Translations under genes and position numbers: made by a program | From: JADFXI01 sp963784135 | Lineage (GTDB): Bacteria > Nitrospirota > Thermodesulfovibrionia > Thermodesulfovibrionales > Dissulfurispiraceae | Assembly (NCBI GenBank): GCA_963784135.1 | Contig: CAWAQG010000003.1 | Location: forward strand, 1 to 64,000 | Direction: 5' to 3' | DNA length: 64,000 bases | Part shown: positions 1 to 6,491 of the stretch, piece after piece | How positions within the stretch are numbered: the stretch's first letter is position 1 | How the letters are laid out: the number at the start of each line of letters is the position of its first letter | Notes under the pieces: generated by a model | Seen by the model: only the letters and a program-made list of their open reading frames with translations | Told to the model about the DNA's origin: nothing | The model's database searches: none

Positions 1-2
1 GT

Positions 3-245
3 ATACAAGGATTGCCTCCATCATGTCCCATAGGCACAAAATTTGGCCTTGGCTACTTCGAACATCTGGAAAATACTTTGGATGCAATGCTGCGTCTTTT
101 GCTCTCACATTTGACATTCTTCAGGCATCGAGTCGATCATCCAGGGTTTAAATTTAATCAACTTGGTCCGTCACCAGCCTTGTGGATAACTGAATATATG
201 GATAGTTCAACTTTTCGAGAAAATGATATTGAGGAAAAAGGATAA
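3..245 (+). CDS. Hypothetical protein, 3' end of a gene running in from the left edge
   Basis: The reading frame is open from the left edge to a TAA at 243-245. A TTG at 12 could be a start, but the frame continues upstream of it, so this is more likely the C-terminal part of a longer protein. I do not recognise the family: about 77 residues are visible, with a leucine-rich stretch followed by a Pro/Gly/Trp-containing tail. It lies just left of a tRNA 3' fragment, so it could be the edge of an integrated element. It could also be a chance frame. Confidence 0.3.
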   Translation: MQGLPPSCPIGTKFGLGYFEHLENTLDAMLRLLLSHLTFFRHRVDHPGFKFNQLGPSPALWITEYMDSSTFRENDIEEKG

Positions 246-333
246 ATTAAAGGAATATTTTATAGTAAATGAAATGTCAAAACTTATAATAAATAGAATA
301 GATCAAATAGATAGTCTATCTTTCATGAGTGAA

Positions 334-375
334 TTCGTAATCAGCAGGTCGTCGGTTCGAGTCCGATTTGAACCA
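334..375 (+). tRNA. 3' fragment of tRNA-Thr(CGT), probable attachment-site scar
   Basis: The stretch holds an anticodon loop TTCGTAA (334-340, anticodon CGT), the 3' anticodon-stem strand TCAGC, a variable region AGGTC, and a T arm GTCGG-TTCGAGT-CCGAT in which the stem pairs, followed by ...ACCA at 372-375. The 5' half is missing: no D arm, and the bases before the loop do not pair with TCAGC. The acceptor 3' strand is short. It is therefore not a functional tRNA. 3' tRNA pieces of this kind are typical footprints left when a tyrosine-recombinase element integrates into a tRNA gene. Confidence 0.5.
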
Positions 376-377
376 TT

Positions 378-563
378 TTAGCCTTGCTCGTTTCGGAGCA
401 TTTTTATAATATGCTTTGCAATATTTTCATTTATTTCACTGTGCCTTGGAACAGGTTGCGCGGCCTTTGTTCCCGGATTTTGATACCAATCGTGCCTTCC
501 ACCGTGCCTGATCAAAATACAACCAATTTCCTCTAATTTTCCGATCAGGATTTTTCGTTTCAT
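378..563 (-). CDS. hicA: HicA family mRNA interferase toxin
   Basis: A 61-residue protein of normal HicA length. HicA toxins have a small dsRNA-binding-like fold and cleave mRNA with a catalytic His. The family signature is visible: LxxxGCxxxRHGGRHDWYQNP, including the catalytic His in GGRHD, then the PVPRHSEIN segment and a C-terminal helix (AKHIIKML). Its start overlaps the stop of the upstream hicB by 4 bases (ATGA), so the two are translationally coupled and the order is antitoxin first, then toxin. The pair sits right beside a tRNA-fragment scar, a usual place for mobile toxin-antitoxin modules. Confidence 0.88.
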   Translation of the reverse strand: MKRKILIGKLEEIGCILIRHGGRHDWYQNPGTKAAQPVPRHSEINENIAKHIIKMLRNEQG

Positions 564-751
564 ACCAATTCAAGTTCACTAACTTTACGAACGCAGGGGA
601 TAGCGCCACTGGTTAAGTCTTTGTGCAAGTCTCTCAAATTTTCCTTCAGCTCTTCAAACGATTCCCCCTGGGTCATATAATCAGGATATTCTTCCAGATA
701 GCCAAGCCACATATCTCCGTCCTGCCAGTGTATAAACCTTGTCGTTTCCAT
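560..751 (-). CDS. hicB: HicB family antitoxin
   Basis: A 63-residue partner of hicA, with the partial-RNase-H fold of HicB antitoxins: the N-terminal part (HWQDGDMWLGYLEEYPDYMTQGESFEEL) matches the family pattern of strands followed by the T/S-x-G-x-S/T-xx-E-A/E-L helix start. The frame is open further upstream to 898, but the ATG at 749-751 is preceded by a perfect AGGAGG, and the upstream extension does not look like protein, so the short form is chosen. HicB neutralises HicA and usually represses the operon. There is no obvious C-terminal DNA-binding domain here, so autoregulation may be weak or indirect. Confidence 0.85.
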   Translation of the reverse strand: METTRFIHWQDGDMWLGYLEEYPDYMTQGESFEELKENLRDLHKDLTSGAIPCVRKVSELELV

Positions 752-825
752 AGCTGTCCTCCTTTTCTCTATTTTGTCATTTTTATCAGATTTTTGCTTG
801 CCTCTCCATATTATGCCATAACATA

Positions 826-873
826 GGGGCAGAGTCAGAGCGGGACAGCCGCGGCCCGCTCTGACTCTGCCCC
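826..873. repeat. Perfect 19-bp inverted repeat with 10-nt loop
   Basis: Arms GGGGCAGAGTCAGAGCGGG (826-844) and its exact reverse complement (855-873) enclose a 10-nt spacer. It is 75 bases upstream of hicB and is not followed by a T-run on either strand, so it is not a simple terminator. It resembles a REP/palindromic unit. Confidence 0.8.
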
Positions 874-900
874 TGATAACTTGATAATATATGGTCATAA

Positions 901-1086
901 CTGCAACACATCCTCACAGACGAACGCGAATTAAGGCGGTTTTGCTTTGTAGGTTCGGAACTCAACACCTACGGCGAAATGTTTAGAGTGCGAGTAGCAG
1001 GTGTTCATCGCGACATTACATGCTCAGTAATTGAAACGGACCTGTTCCAGCAATCCGGCAACAATGCCCCGGCATGGATTAATTAG
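901..1086 (+). other. Open reading frame without a start codon, possible gene remnant
   Basis: The 412 bases between hicB and 1164 hold the palindrome at 826-873 and this stretch. The frame is open for 61 codons from 901 to a TAG at 1084-1086. Its composition looks protein-like (ending NNAPAWIN, with an alternating hydrophobic segment MFRVRVAGVHRDITCSVIE), yet there is no usable start before an internal ATG and no ribosome binding site. It may be the decayed 3' end of a gene. The strand pattern vaguely recalls pseudopilin C-termini, but I would not assign it. Confidence 0.25.
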
Positions 1087-1163
1087 AGGTGAACAAACGT
1101 TTCCCAGTCCAGGTAACGAATTGCGTCATGCAAAATCTATTCGAAAGCGATTCGTCGCATCAA

Positions 1164-1655
1164 TCAGGGTGTGTACCTGCCTTTAGGATAGAGCTTCTTC
1201 AGTGCATCGGGCAGGATAAACTTTACACTGTCCCCGACATTGCCCTTCTTAACTGTTATATCCAGCTCCCATCGACCTGCTCTCTCCAGGTTGAGGCCGG
1301 ATACAATATAAAGGCCATTGTTCTTGTCAGTTATGGTTATGGTTTCGGGCACATTTTCACCGGTATCGAGGTTTTTAAGTACTATCGTTATCCCAGCCCC
1401 TTTGACATCGGAATCTTTGTCGTCGTGGATTACTATGCCGACAACGCCTTTGCCTATTTTGTATTCCTTATCGTTAAGAAGTACCTCTACACTGAAGGCT
1501 GCATGTTCAGTAATATCGAACAATGTCTCCTGAAAGTGTTTAGTGAATGTTATCTTCCCGCCGGGGACTTGATCTTCATGCGCGCCCAGGGGAACAGCAT
1601 CAATTAGACCCAATACTAATACTACGATGAATGCCGCTGATATAAGGGTTTTCAT
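1164..1655 (-). CDS. Exported protein with a YtkA/FixH-like Ig-fold domain
   Basis: A 163-residue protein starting with a clear signal peptide (MKTLISAAFIVVLVLGLIDAVPLGAHE), so it is probably periplasmic. The mature part is a beta-sandwich-like sequence with a GxYxxxxxLxxxGRWELDITVKKG ending. That pattern occurs in YtkA-like and FixH-like domains, which are often found near copper or cytochrome oxidase maturation genes. There are no cysteines or His-rich motifs that would prove metal binding. It is monocistronic, with no related neighbours. The domain assignment is by pattern and is moderate; the exported nature is well supported. Confidence 0.6.
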   Translation of the reverse strand: MKTLISAAFIVVLVLGLIDAVPLGAHEDQVPGGKITFTKHFQETLFDITEHAAFSVEVLLNDKEYKIGKGVVGIVIHDDKDSDVKGAGITIVLKNLDTGENVPETITITDKNNGLYIVSGLNLERAGRWELDITVKKGNVGDSVKFILPDALKKLYPKGRYTP

Positions 1656-1783
1656 AGCTCTTGTTAACTTATAGCATATTTAGCCAACTGTAGCAAATAG
1701 CACCGTTCACGTTCTTCATAGGACGCCATTAAATGTGATACAATTTTTGTGGAGGCTGATTATAAAAAGTAACGGGGAATAAT

Positions 1784-1879
1784 ATGTGTGGACGTTTTGA
1801 TCTTCATCCCGAGCTGAAAACAATTCTGAAAGCGTTCAAAATTGTTCGCTTTGCCGGGTATGCCGTGTTTCAGCTTTGA
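1784..1879 (+). pseudogene. N-terminal remnant of a SRAP/YedK (HMCES-like) protein
   Basis: An ATG at 1784 begins MCGRFDLHPELKTILKAF, the hallmark N-terminus of SRAP proteins, in which Cys2 crosslinks to abasic sites in ssDNA. The frame stops after 31 codons at 1877-1879 and no further SRAP motifs follow in any frame, so only the first tenth of the gene remains. The catalytic Cys2 is present but the Asn, Glu and His residues of the active site are gone. The flanks are non-coding, and a leftward methyltransferase begins its 3' end 68 bases further on. Confidence 0.5.
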
Positions 1880-1946
1880 TCGAAACAGACAACGGTGTTT
1901 CACTTGGAAAAGAATGCGTGTCATGAGTGGAAGACCATAAACGCCT

Positions 1947-2561
1947 TCAATGCTGATTGATGTCCCTGTAGATAAACAGCGTGAAATCATACGCCATCCT
2001 GTCATGTCTGAGCGAGACAAGGGGGGAGAGGTTTTTCACTGCAAAGTAAAATATATCTTCAGGTGAAGTATAGTGCAGCTCAAAGTTTTTTTTAGGATTG
2101 TGAGCAGAGAGTGCATTAAAAGCCAAGGCGTGGCGGCAATGCCTGAAAAGCTTAAGCAGGACATTCTTAACTGTTTCATCAAGACCCTGCACGTTCAGAT
2201 TAAACACTCCACAGAGAAAAATATAATCGAAATCCTCATAAAGCACATTTTTTTCCGCATCAAAAATTCTGAAATCCACCCCAGGGTATTTTTTTTTAGC
2301 CAGTGCAATAAGCTTTTCATTAATATCAAAACCGGAATATTCAACTTGAATACCCTTGCTCCTCAAGAATTGGCAGAAATCCCCTTTCCCGCACCCGTAA
2401 TCCAGAATCTTCCTGCCGTTTATATCCCCTATATCAAGAAGATTTTCATAACGCAAACGCTGCCCGGCTTCAGACCATCCGAGCGCTTCCGGTCTATCGC
2501 CCTGCTGACTCAATTGCCTGTCGAAAAAAGAAATCACAAATTCTTTTGATAGATCATCCAT
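1947..2561 (-). CDS. Class I SAM-dependent methyltransferase
   Basis: A 204-residue protein with a Rossmann-type methyltransferase domain. Motif I is KILDYGCGKGDF near residue 50; motif II includes the acidic FDIN after the second strand (YSGFDINEKLIALAKKKYPGV); the fourth strand reads FDYIFLCGVFN. The C-terminal half (SPEDIFYFAVKNLSPLVSLRHDR) matches small stand-alone methyltransferases found among sugar or nucleotide-modification genes. The substrate cannot be read from the sequence, and the neighbours are unrelated. It could methylate a small molecule, a glycan or a lipid. Confidence 0.75.
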   Translation of the reverse strand: MDDLSKEFVISFFDRQLSQQGDRPEALGWSEAGQRLRYENLLDIGDINGRKILDYGCGKGDFCQFLRSKGIQVEYSGFDINEKLIALAKKKYPGVDFRIFDAEKNVLYEDFDYIFLCGVFNLNVQGLDETVKNVLLKLFRHCRHALAFNALSAHNPKKNFELHYTSPEDIFYFAVKNLSPLVSLRHDRMAYDFTLFIYRDINQH

Positions 2562-2818
2562 ATCTGATTATAAACTAAACCTCTGACAGATATTTTCAGG
2601 GTTTTGGTTTCCCGGTCGGGCTTTAATTTTTAAATAGAGACAATCTGCTAAGTCGATTGATATTCAGCGTAAGGGTAGATATACTTGAGGTAGTATAGAA
2701 AAATTGGATGCCAATGCTCGGTTTAATAATGAGACAAGGCTGGGGTGGAAAATACTCCCGGCGAATCACGTCAAAAACCGAAACTGGACTCAGCAGTGCT
2801 TGAATAAGGAGGTTTGCA

Positions 2819-3526
2819 ATGTCAGAAGATGATTTAAAAGATAGTAAGAATTTCGCAATGCCCTGGTATGCCGGAGTGAACATTATGTCGCGTACAGGAT
2901 ATGGCAGCGAGGCGGATACTCTGTGCAGCAACTACATACAGATGCTGTTCATCGATCCTCAATCCAGAGCCATTGAGTTGCTATTGGAAACATTAGAGGG
3001 CCGCGGGGAGGCCCGTTTGATTGCTCAATGCCTCTCTGATGCTATGGCATACATTGCGCACACACCTATCAACAAGATCACGGAGCGGTTGGTAAAAGAG
3101 CACCACAATCCGGATTACGCTACAACGCATGACTTCGATCATAAACAGGAGGAACTGAGAAAGGCACTCCGTATGTCCCCTAAAGAGTTTGATTTAGTGG
3201 TCGGCATGGTCACAGCTATTTCAGGTGAGCTGTTCATGCAAGGTCTCACAAAAACCTTTGAAGTCAGGATAGACCCTACTCGTGCCGCGCCCATTTTTGA
3301 GAAGGTGCTCACAAACGTGGCGTGGACAAATCTTCAGAAGGCTTCAGCGCTCTATCTTTTTTTGGCTATGCCTATCAAACAGGAACTTGCCGAGCTTGAG
3401 ATGTTGAAGCTGACTTTTCCAAACGATAAATCGTTGTCTGGTTTGCATAACCAACGCGGGTGGGAAGGAGAATTTAACGTCAGCTCCGTTTTCCAGATTC
3501 TAAGGAAGAGGAACAGAAAGAAATAA
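2819..3526 (+). CDS. Hypothetical cytoplasmic protein
   Basis: A 235-residue protein with a strong ribosome binding site (AAGGAGG, 7 bases before the ATG), so it is very likely real. It is mainly helical, with no signal peptide, membrane segment or cysteine cluster; it has a basic tail (LRKRNRKK). I do not recognise the family. The middle part (HDFDHKQEELRKALRMSPKEFDLVVGMVTAISGELFMQGLTK) looks like a helical bundle. It stands alone on the plus strand between two leftward genes, so the context gives no functional clue. Confidence 0.65.
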   Translation: MSEDDLKDSKNFAMPWYAGVNIMSRTGYGSEADTLCSNYIQMLFIDPQSRAIELLLETLEGRGEARLIAQCLSDAMAYIAHTPINKITERLVKEHHNPDYATTHDFDHKQEELRKALRMSPKEFDLVVGMVTAISGELFMQGLTKTFEVRIDPTRAAPIFEKVLTNVAWTNLQKASALYLFLAMPIKQELAELEMLKLTFPNDKSLSGLHNQRGWEGEFNVSSVFQILRKRNRKK

Positions 3527-3574
3527 TTGCCGACAGTGCAAGACATTGAAGCACGCTATCCGGGTCGGATGTCA

Positions 3575-4045
3575 TCAGACAGCATTGTTCTCAATTCCGG
3601 AAGGCTTTTGGGCAAACTCGAGTCTATGATATTCCCAATATTGCCTTTCGCCTCTAATCGCCTTACTTGATGGTGGATTATGGACTTCTTCCCCTATTTC
3701 TCCTGGCTCTACTTTTGTTTCCATTAGTTCTCCTGTCCCTTCTTTTGCTTCAGCAGGCGACGAGAGTGCCGCTACCATATACCCGAGTGCAGTCCCTATG
3801 ATGGCCCCTGCCACTATGCTTACAGTTACAATGCACACTATCCCCAGCACAATGCCCACTGCCATGATCATACGCACCAGCACCGTAGGATCAACCGGCC
3901 CACCCATCAGATGCTTCAATACCACCAGCACACCATAGCTGCCAAAGTAAAAACCCGGCAGTAATCCAAATGTCATACATACTAATCCCCCAAGTGCAGC
4001 TCCTATCTTGGTCCCCATTCTTACCATTTCTTCTCTCGCTTTCAT
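3575..4045 (-). CDS. Small membrane protein with glycine-rich hydrophobic segments
   Basis: A 156-residue protein with three hydrophobic stretches: IGAALGGLVCMTFGLLPGFYFGSYGVLVVL, MIMAVGIVLGIVCIVTVSIVAGA and IIGTALGYMVAAL. Small residues (G, A) are spaced as in glycine-zipper helices. The C-terminal 50 residues are acidic then polar and probably cytoplasmic. GAGGAAC-type binding sequence precedes the ATG at 4045. I do not recognise a family. The neighbours are a hypothetical gene and greB, both on the other strand. Confidence 0.6.
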   Translation of the reverse strand: MKAREEMVRMGTKIGAALGGLVCMTFGLLPGFYFGSYGVLVVLKHLMGGPVDPTVLVRMIMAVGIVLGIVCIVTVSIVAGAIIGTALGYMVAALSSPAEAKEGTGELMETKVEPGEIGEEVHNPPSSKAIRGERQYWEYHRLEFAQKPSGIENNAV

Positions 4046-4411
4046 ATAATGTTCCTCCTTATAGTATTGCGCAGCGGCTATTTAATTCTTACTTTCTTAC
4101 TGTATGAGCATGCACTATGGTTATTGTCCTGCTTTCCTTCAGAGCATCAATGGCATAATCTTTTTTTGCTGTCTTTCCTGCTTTCATCTCTTTGTACCTG
4201 TTTGTTGCTCTGTTATTCATCTATCGTATAAGCATTTCTCATACCACTAATAAAGATATTGATTTTAAAGGGATTAAATTGTTTAATTTTTTGCATAATT
4301 GCAAGACAAAGTTTTTTCTTTTGCATAAGTGCCAAAAGACAAAGAGGATCGGTTATACATACGTTCAGGCATTATTGTTTTGTATACATAACATTGCAAT
4401 ATGCTATGCCG
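4046..4411. other. AT-rich intergenic region with nothing recognised
   Basis: This divergent gap of 366 bases carries the upstream regions of the membrane protein (leftward) and greB (rightward). Open frames exist but lack coding character and ribosome binding sites. No repeat or hairpin stands out. Confidence 0.5.
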
Positions 4412-4930
4412 ATGGCTATAATAAAAAAAGGCATGCATTCATCCCGTAATAAAGCTAATCCCTCCCGGTATATTACCCCTGAAGGTCGAACGCATTTAAG
4501 CGAGGAACTCTCTTACCTCTGGAAGGTGAAGCGCCCTCAAGTCACTCAGGCAGTTGCCGAAGCCGCGGCCATGGGTGACCGTTCAGAGAACGCGGAGTAT
4601 ATCTACGGCAAGAAGCAGTTAAGGCAGATCGATTCCCGCATTCGCTTCCTCTCAAAAAGGTTGGACGAATTGATTGTCGTGGACAGGACGCCTGATGATA
4701 CATCGAAAGTATTTTTCGGCGCCTGGGTCGAGCTTGAGGGTCCCGATGGTGAGCTGTTCCGCTATCGCATCGTCGGCCCGGACGAATTCGATCTCAAAAG
4801 GGGCTTTATCAGCATTGATTCTCCAATGGCAAAGGCGTTGTTGCGCAAGACCGAGGGTGAAGAAGTTGTGGTGAGCAGACCCCACGGTATGGACGCCTTT
4901 GTGGTGACATCAGTCCGCTATGAAGAGTAA
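4412..4930 (+). CDS. greB: Transcription elongation factor GreB
   Basis: GreB inserts a coiled coil into the RNA polymerase secondary channel and stimulates cleavage of backtracked RNA. The family signature is nearly complete: RYITPEGRTHLSEELSYLW, KRPQVTQAVAEAAAMGDRSENAEYIYGKKQLRQIDSRIRFL (coiled-coil hairpin with the acidic tip D and E residues), then the FKBP-like C-terminal domain with the GDE-x-G-type segment and SPMAKALL. The start is not certain. ATGs at 4412 and 4433 both leave the domain intact and neither has a good ribosome binding site; the frame open further upstream is not GreB-like. It is monocistronic. Confidence 0.93.
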   Translation: MAIIKKGMHSSRNKANPSRYITPEGRTHLSEELSYLWKVKRPQVTQAVAEAAAMGDRSENAEYIYGKKQLRQIDSRIRFLSKRLDELIVVDRTPDDTSKVFFGAWVELEGPDGELFRYRIVGPDEFDLKRGFISIDSPMAKALLRKTEGEEVVVSRPHGMDAFVVTSVRYEE

Positions 4931-4973
4931 GAGTGCAGAGCAAAAACAAACCGGTATGCTGCCTCCCCCTGAA

Positions 4974-5942
4974 TTACAGCGATAGCAGCAGGTTCTTATG
5001 CGGCAGACTGTCCTCATGAGATTTTCCTGAAGGAGTGCCGCTTTCAGCGGCATCCTGTGAAATCTCGACAGGGAACCCTCGCTTGTCGTGGAGCGCATTT
5101 AATAGTTTAACGGAACTGACCTGGCCAAGAAGATGTTTCTTCATCAACAGCGCGGTTGCCATTTTGAAACGGGCCTCGTAGTTTATGCTGTCGTCCTTGT
5201 GCAGTTCTATATATACTTTCCCTTCCCTAACTCCTATCTTTACCGGCTGGCTTATAATTGTGACCGGCGTATTATTGGACACCATCCTGAAAAGTTTCGG
5301 GATGTCTTCAGGATAGAGCCTTATGCAACCGTGACTTACCCTCCTTCCAACACCCCAGGGCTTGTTCGTACCATGAATGAGTATGCCTGGAACGGAAAGA
5401 CGCAGAGCATGGGAGCCGAGGGGGTTATTGGGCCCCGGGGGAACAACTGGAGGCAATTCCGGTTTTTCCTTTTTGATCGATGCGGGCACATGCCAGGCCG
5501 GATTGGATATTTTCTCTACAATCCTGAATGAGCCCAGAGGCGTATCGCTGCCTTCATCGCCGATGCCGATGGGGAAGGTGATAACCTGCGGCCTTCCCCC
5601 CTGATTGAAGAAGTAGTACAGCCTTAATTCCGAAATGTTGATAACAATGCCGTTATAGACTCGAACATCCGGCATTATCCATGATATGGGCAAAATGACG
5701 GCCTTGCCTGCCCCGGGGACAAAGGGATCGAGGCCGGGGTTCGCATCGGCTATTTCATTGTAGCCGAGGTCGAATTTCCTGGCCAGCTCAATAAGTGACT
5801 CATTCTCGTTCTCAATTGTACGGGTCATGATAGAGCCGACAACTGTAGCATCACGGCCATAGAGATATTTTTCGGTGCCTGCTGCCGCTGAATGTGATGC
5901 CATAATGAAGACTATGGCTAAACAAAATGCCCCGGTTCGCAT
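4974..5942 (-). CDS. L,D-transpeptidase (YkuD/ErfK type) with LysM-like N-terminus
   Basis: A 322-residue exported enzyme: the signal peptide spans about 1-21 (ending ASHSAAAG). A LysM-like module (NESLIELARKFDLGYNEIADANPGLDP) follows, then the YkuD domain from about 95 to 235. The catalytic signature is present: His190 in ILIHGTN and SHGCIRL with Cys206. Such enzymes form 3-3 crosslinks in peptidoglycan or attach lipoproteins to it, using the tetrapeptide stem. About 85 residues after the domain form a polar tail of unknown role. It is convergent with greB, the two genes ending 43 bases apart. Confidence 0.92.
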   Translation of the reverse strand: MRTGAFCLAIVFIMASHSAAAGTEKYLYGRDATVVGSIMTRTIENENESLIELARKFDLGYNEIADANPGLDPFVPGAGKAVILPISWIMPDVRVYNGIVINISELRLYYFFNQGGRPQVITFPIGIGDEGSDTPLGSFRIVEKISNPAWHVPASIKKEKPELPPVVPPGPNNPLGSHALRLSVPGILIHGTNKPWGVGRRVSHGCIRLYPEDIPKLFRMVSNNTPVTIISQPVKIGVREGKVYIELHKDDSINYEARFKMATALLMKKHLLGQVSSVKLLNALHDKRGFPVEISQDAAESGTPSGKSHEDSLPHKNLLLSL

Positions 5943-6043
5943 AACAACATTAATGATAAATGACCGCCGGTCATGAATGCAATTCCCAAAATGCCCAAAA
6001 CTGATAATTATTTTATAATACAGCTAAAGCCCTTGAGGAGAAT

Positions 6044-6478
6044 ATGGGAATATTTTCAGTAAACGAGACAAAAGAAAAGGCCCTCAGGGCCAAAATGGAG
6101 GCTTTGGATGTTCGGGAAGAGGACATCCGGGAATCCTTCGTACGCTCCGGCGGCAAGGGCGGCCAGCATGTGAACAAGACCTCGACGTGCGTTCACCTCA
6201 AACACCTGCCGACCGGCGTAGAGGTCAAGTGCCAGCAGGAAAGGTCACAGGCCCTGAACAGGTATCTCGCGCGCGTGCTTCTTGTCAGCAAGATCGAGCA
6301 AATGGTAAAAGGGGCGGAAAGTGAAGAGATAAAGAGGATAGAAAAAATACGCCGCCAGAAAAGAAAACGCTCCAGGAGGGCAAAAGAGAAAGTGCTCGCT
6401 GATAAGTCGAAGCTATCCGAGAAGAAAAAGTTACGCTCCGGGCGATTCAATAACTCCGGTGAAAATGACAGTGATTAA
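6044..6478 (+). CDS. Class I release-factor-like protein with GGQ motif (ArfB/PrfH-like)
   Basis: A 144-residue protein that carries only the catalytic domain 3 of class I release factors. The motif SGGKGGQHVNKT, with GGQ at about 39-41, is intact, and the C-terminal third is very basic (KRKRSRRAKEKVLADKSKLSEKKKL), as in proteins that reach into the ribosomal mRNA channel or bind rRNA. There is no codon-recognition domain. Family knowledge suggests hydrolysis of peptidyl-tRNA on stalled or damaged ribosomes. The start follows GAGGAG by 3 bases. No rtcB-like partner (typical of PrfH) is adjacent, so an ArfB-type rescue role is equally possible. Confidence 0.85.
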   Translation: MGIFSVNETKEKALRAKMEALDVREEDIRESFVRSGGKGGQHVNKTSTCVHLKHLPTGVEVKCQQERSQALNRYLARVLLVSKIEQMVKGAESEEIKRIEKIRRQKRKRSRRAKEKVLADKSKLSEKKKLRSGRFNNSGENDSD

Positions 6479-6491
6479 GTTCCGTTAATAC

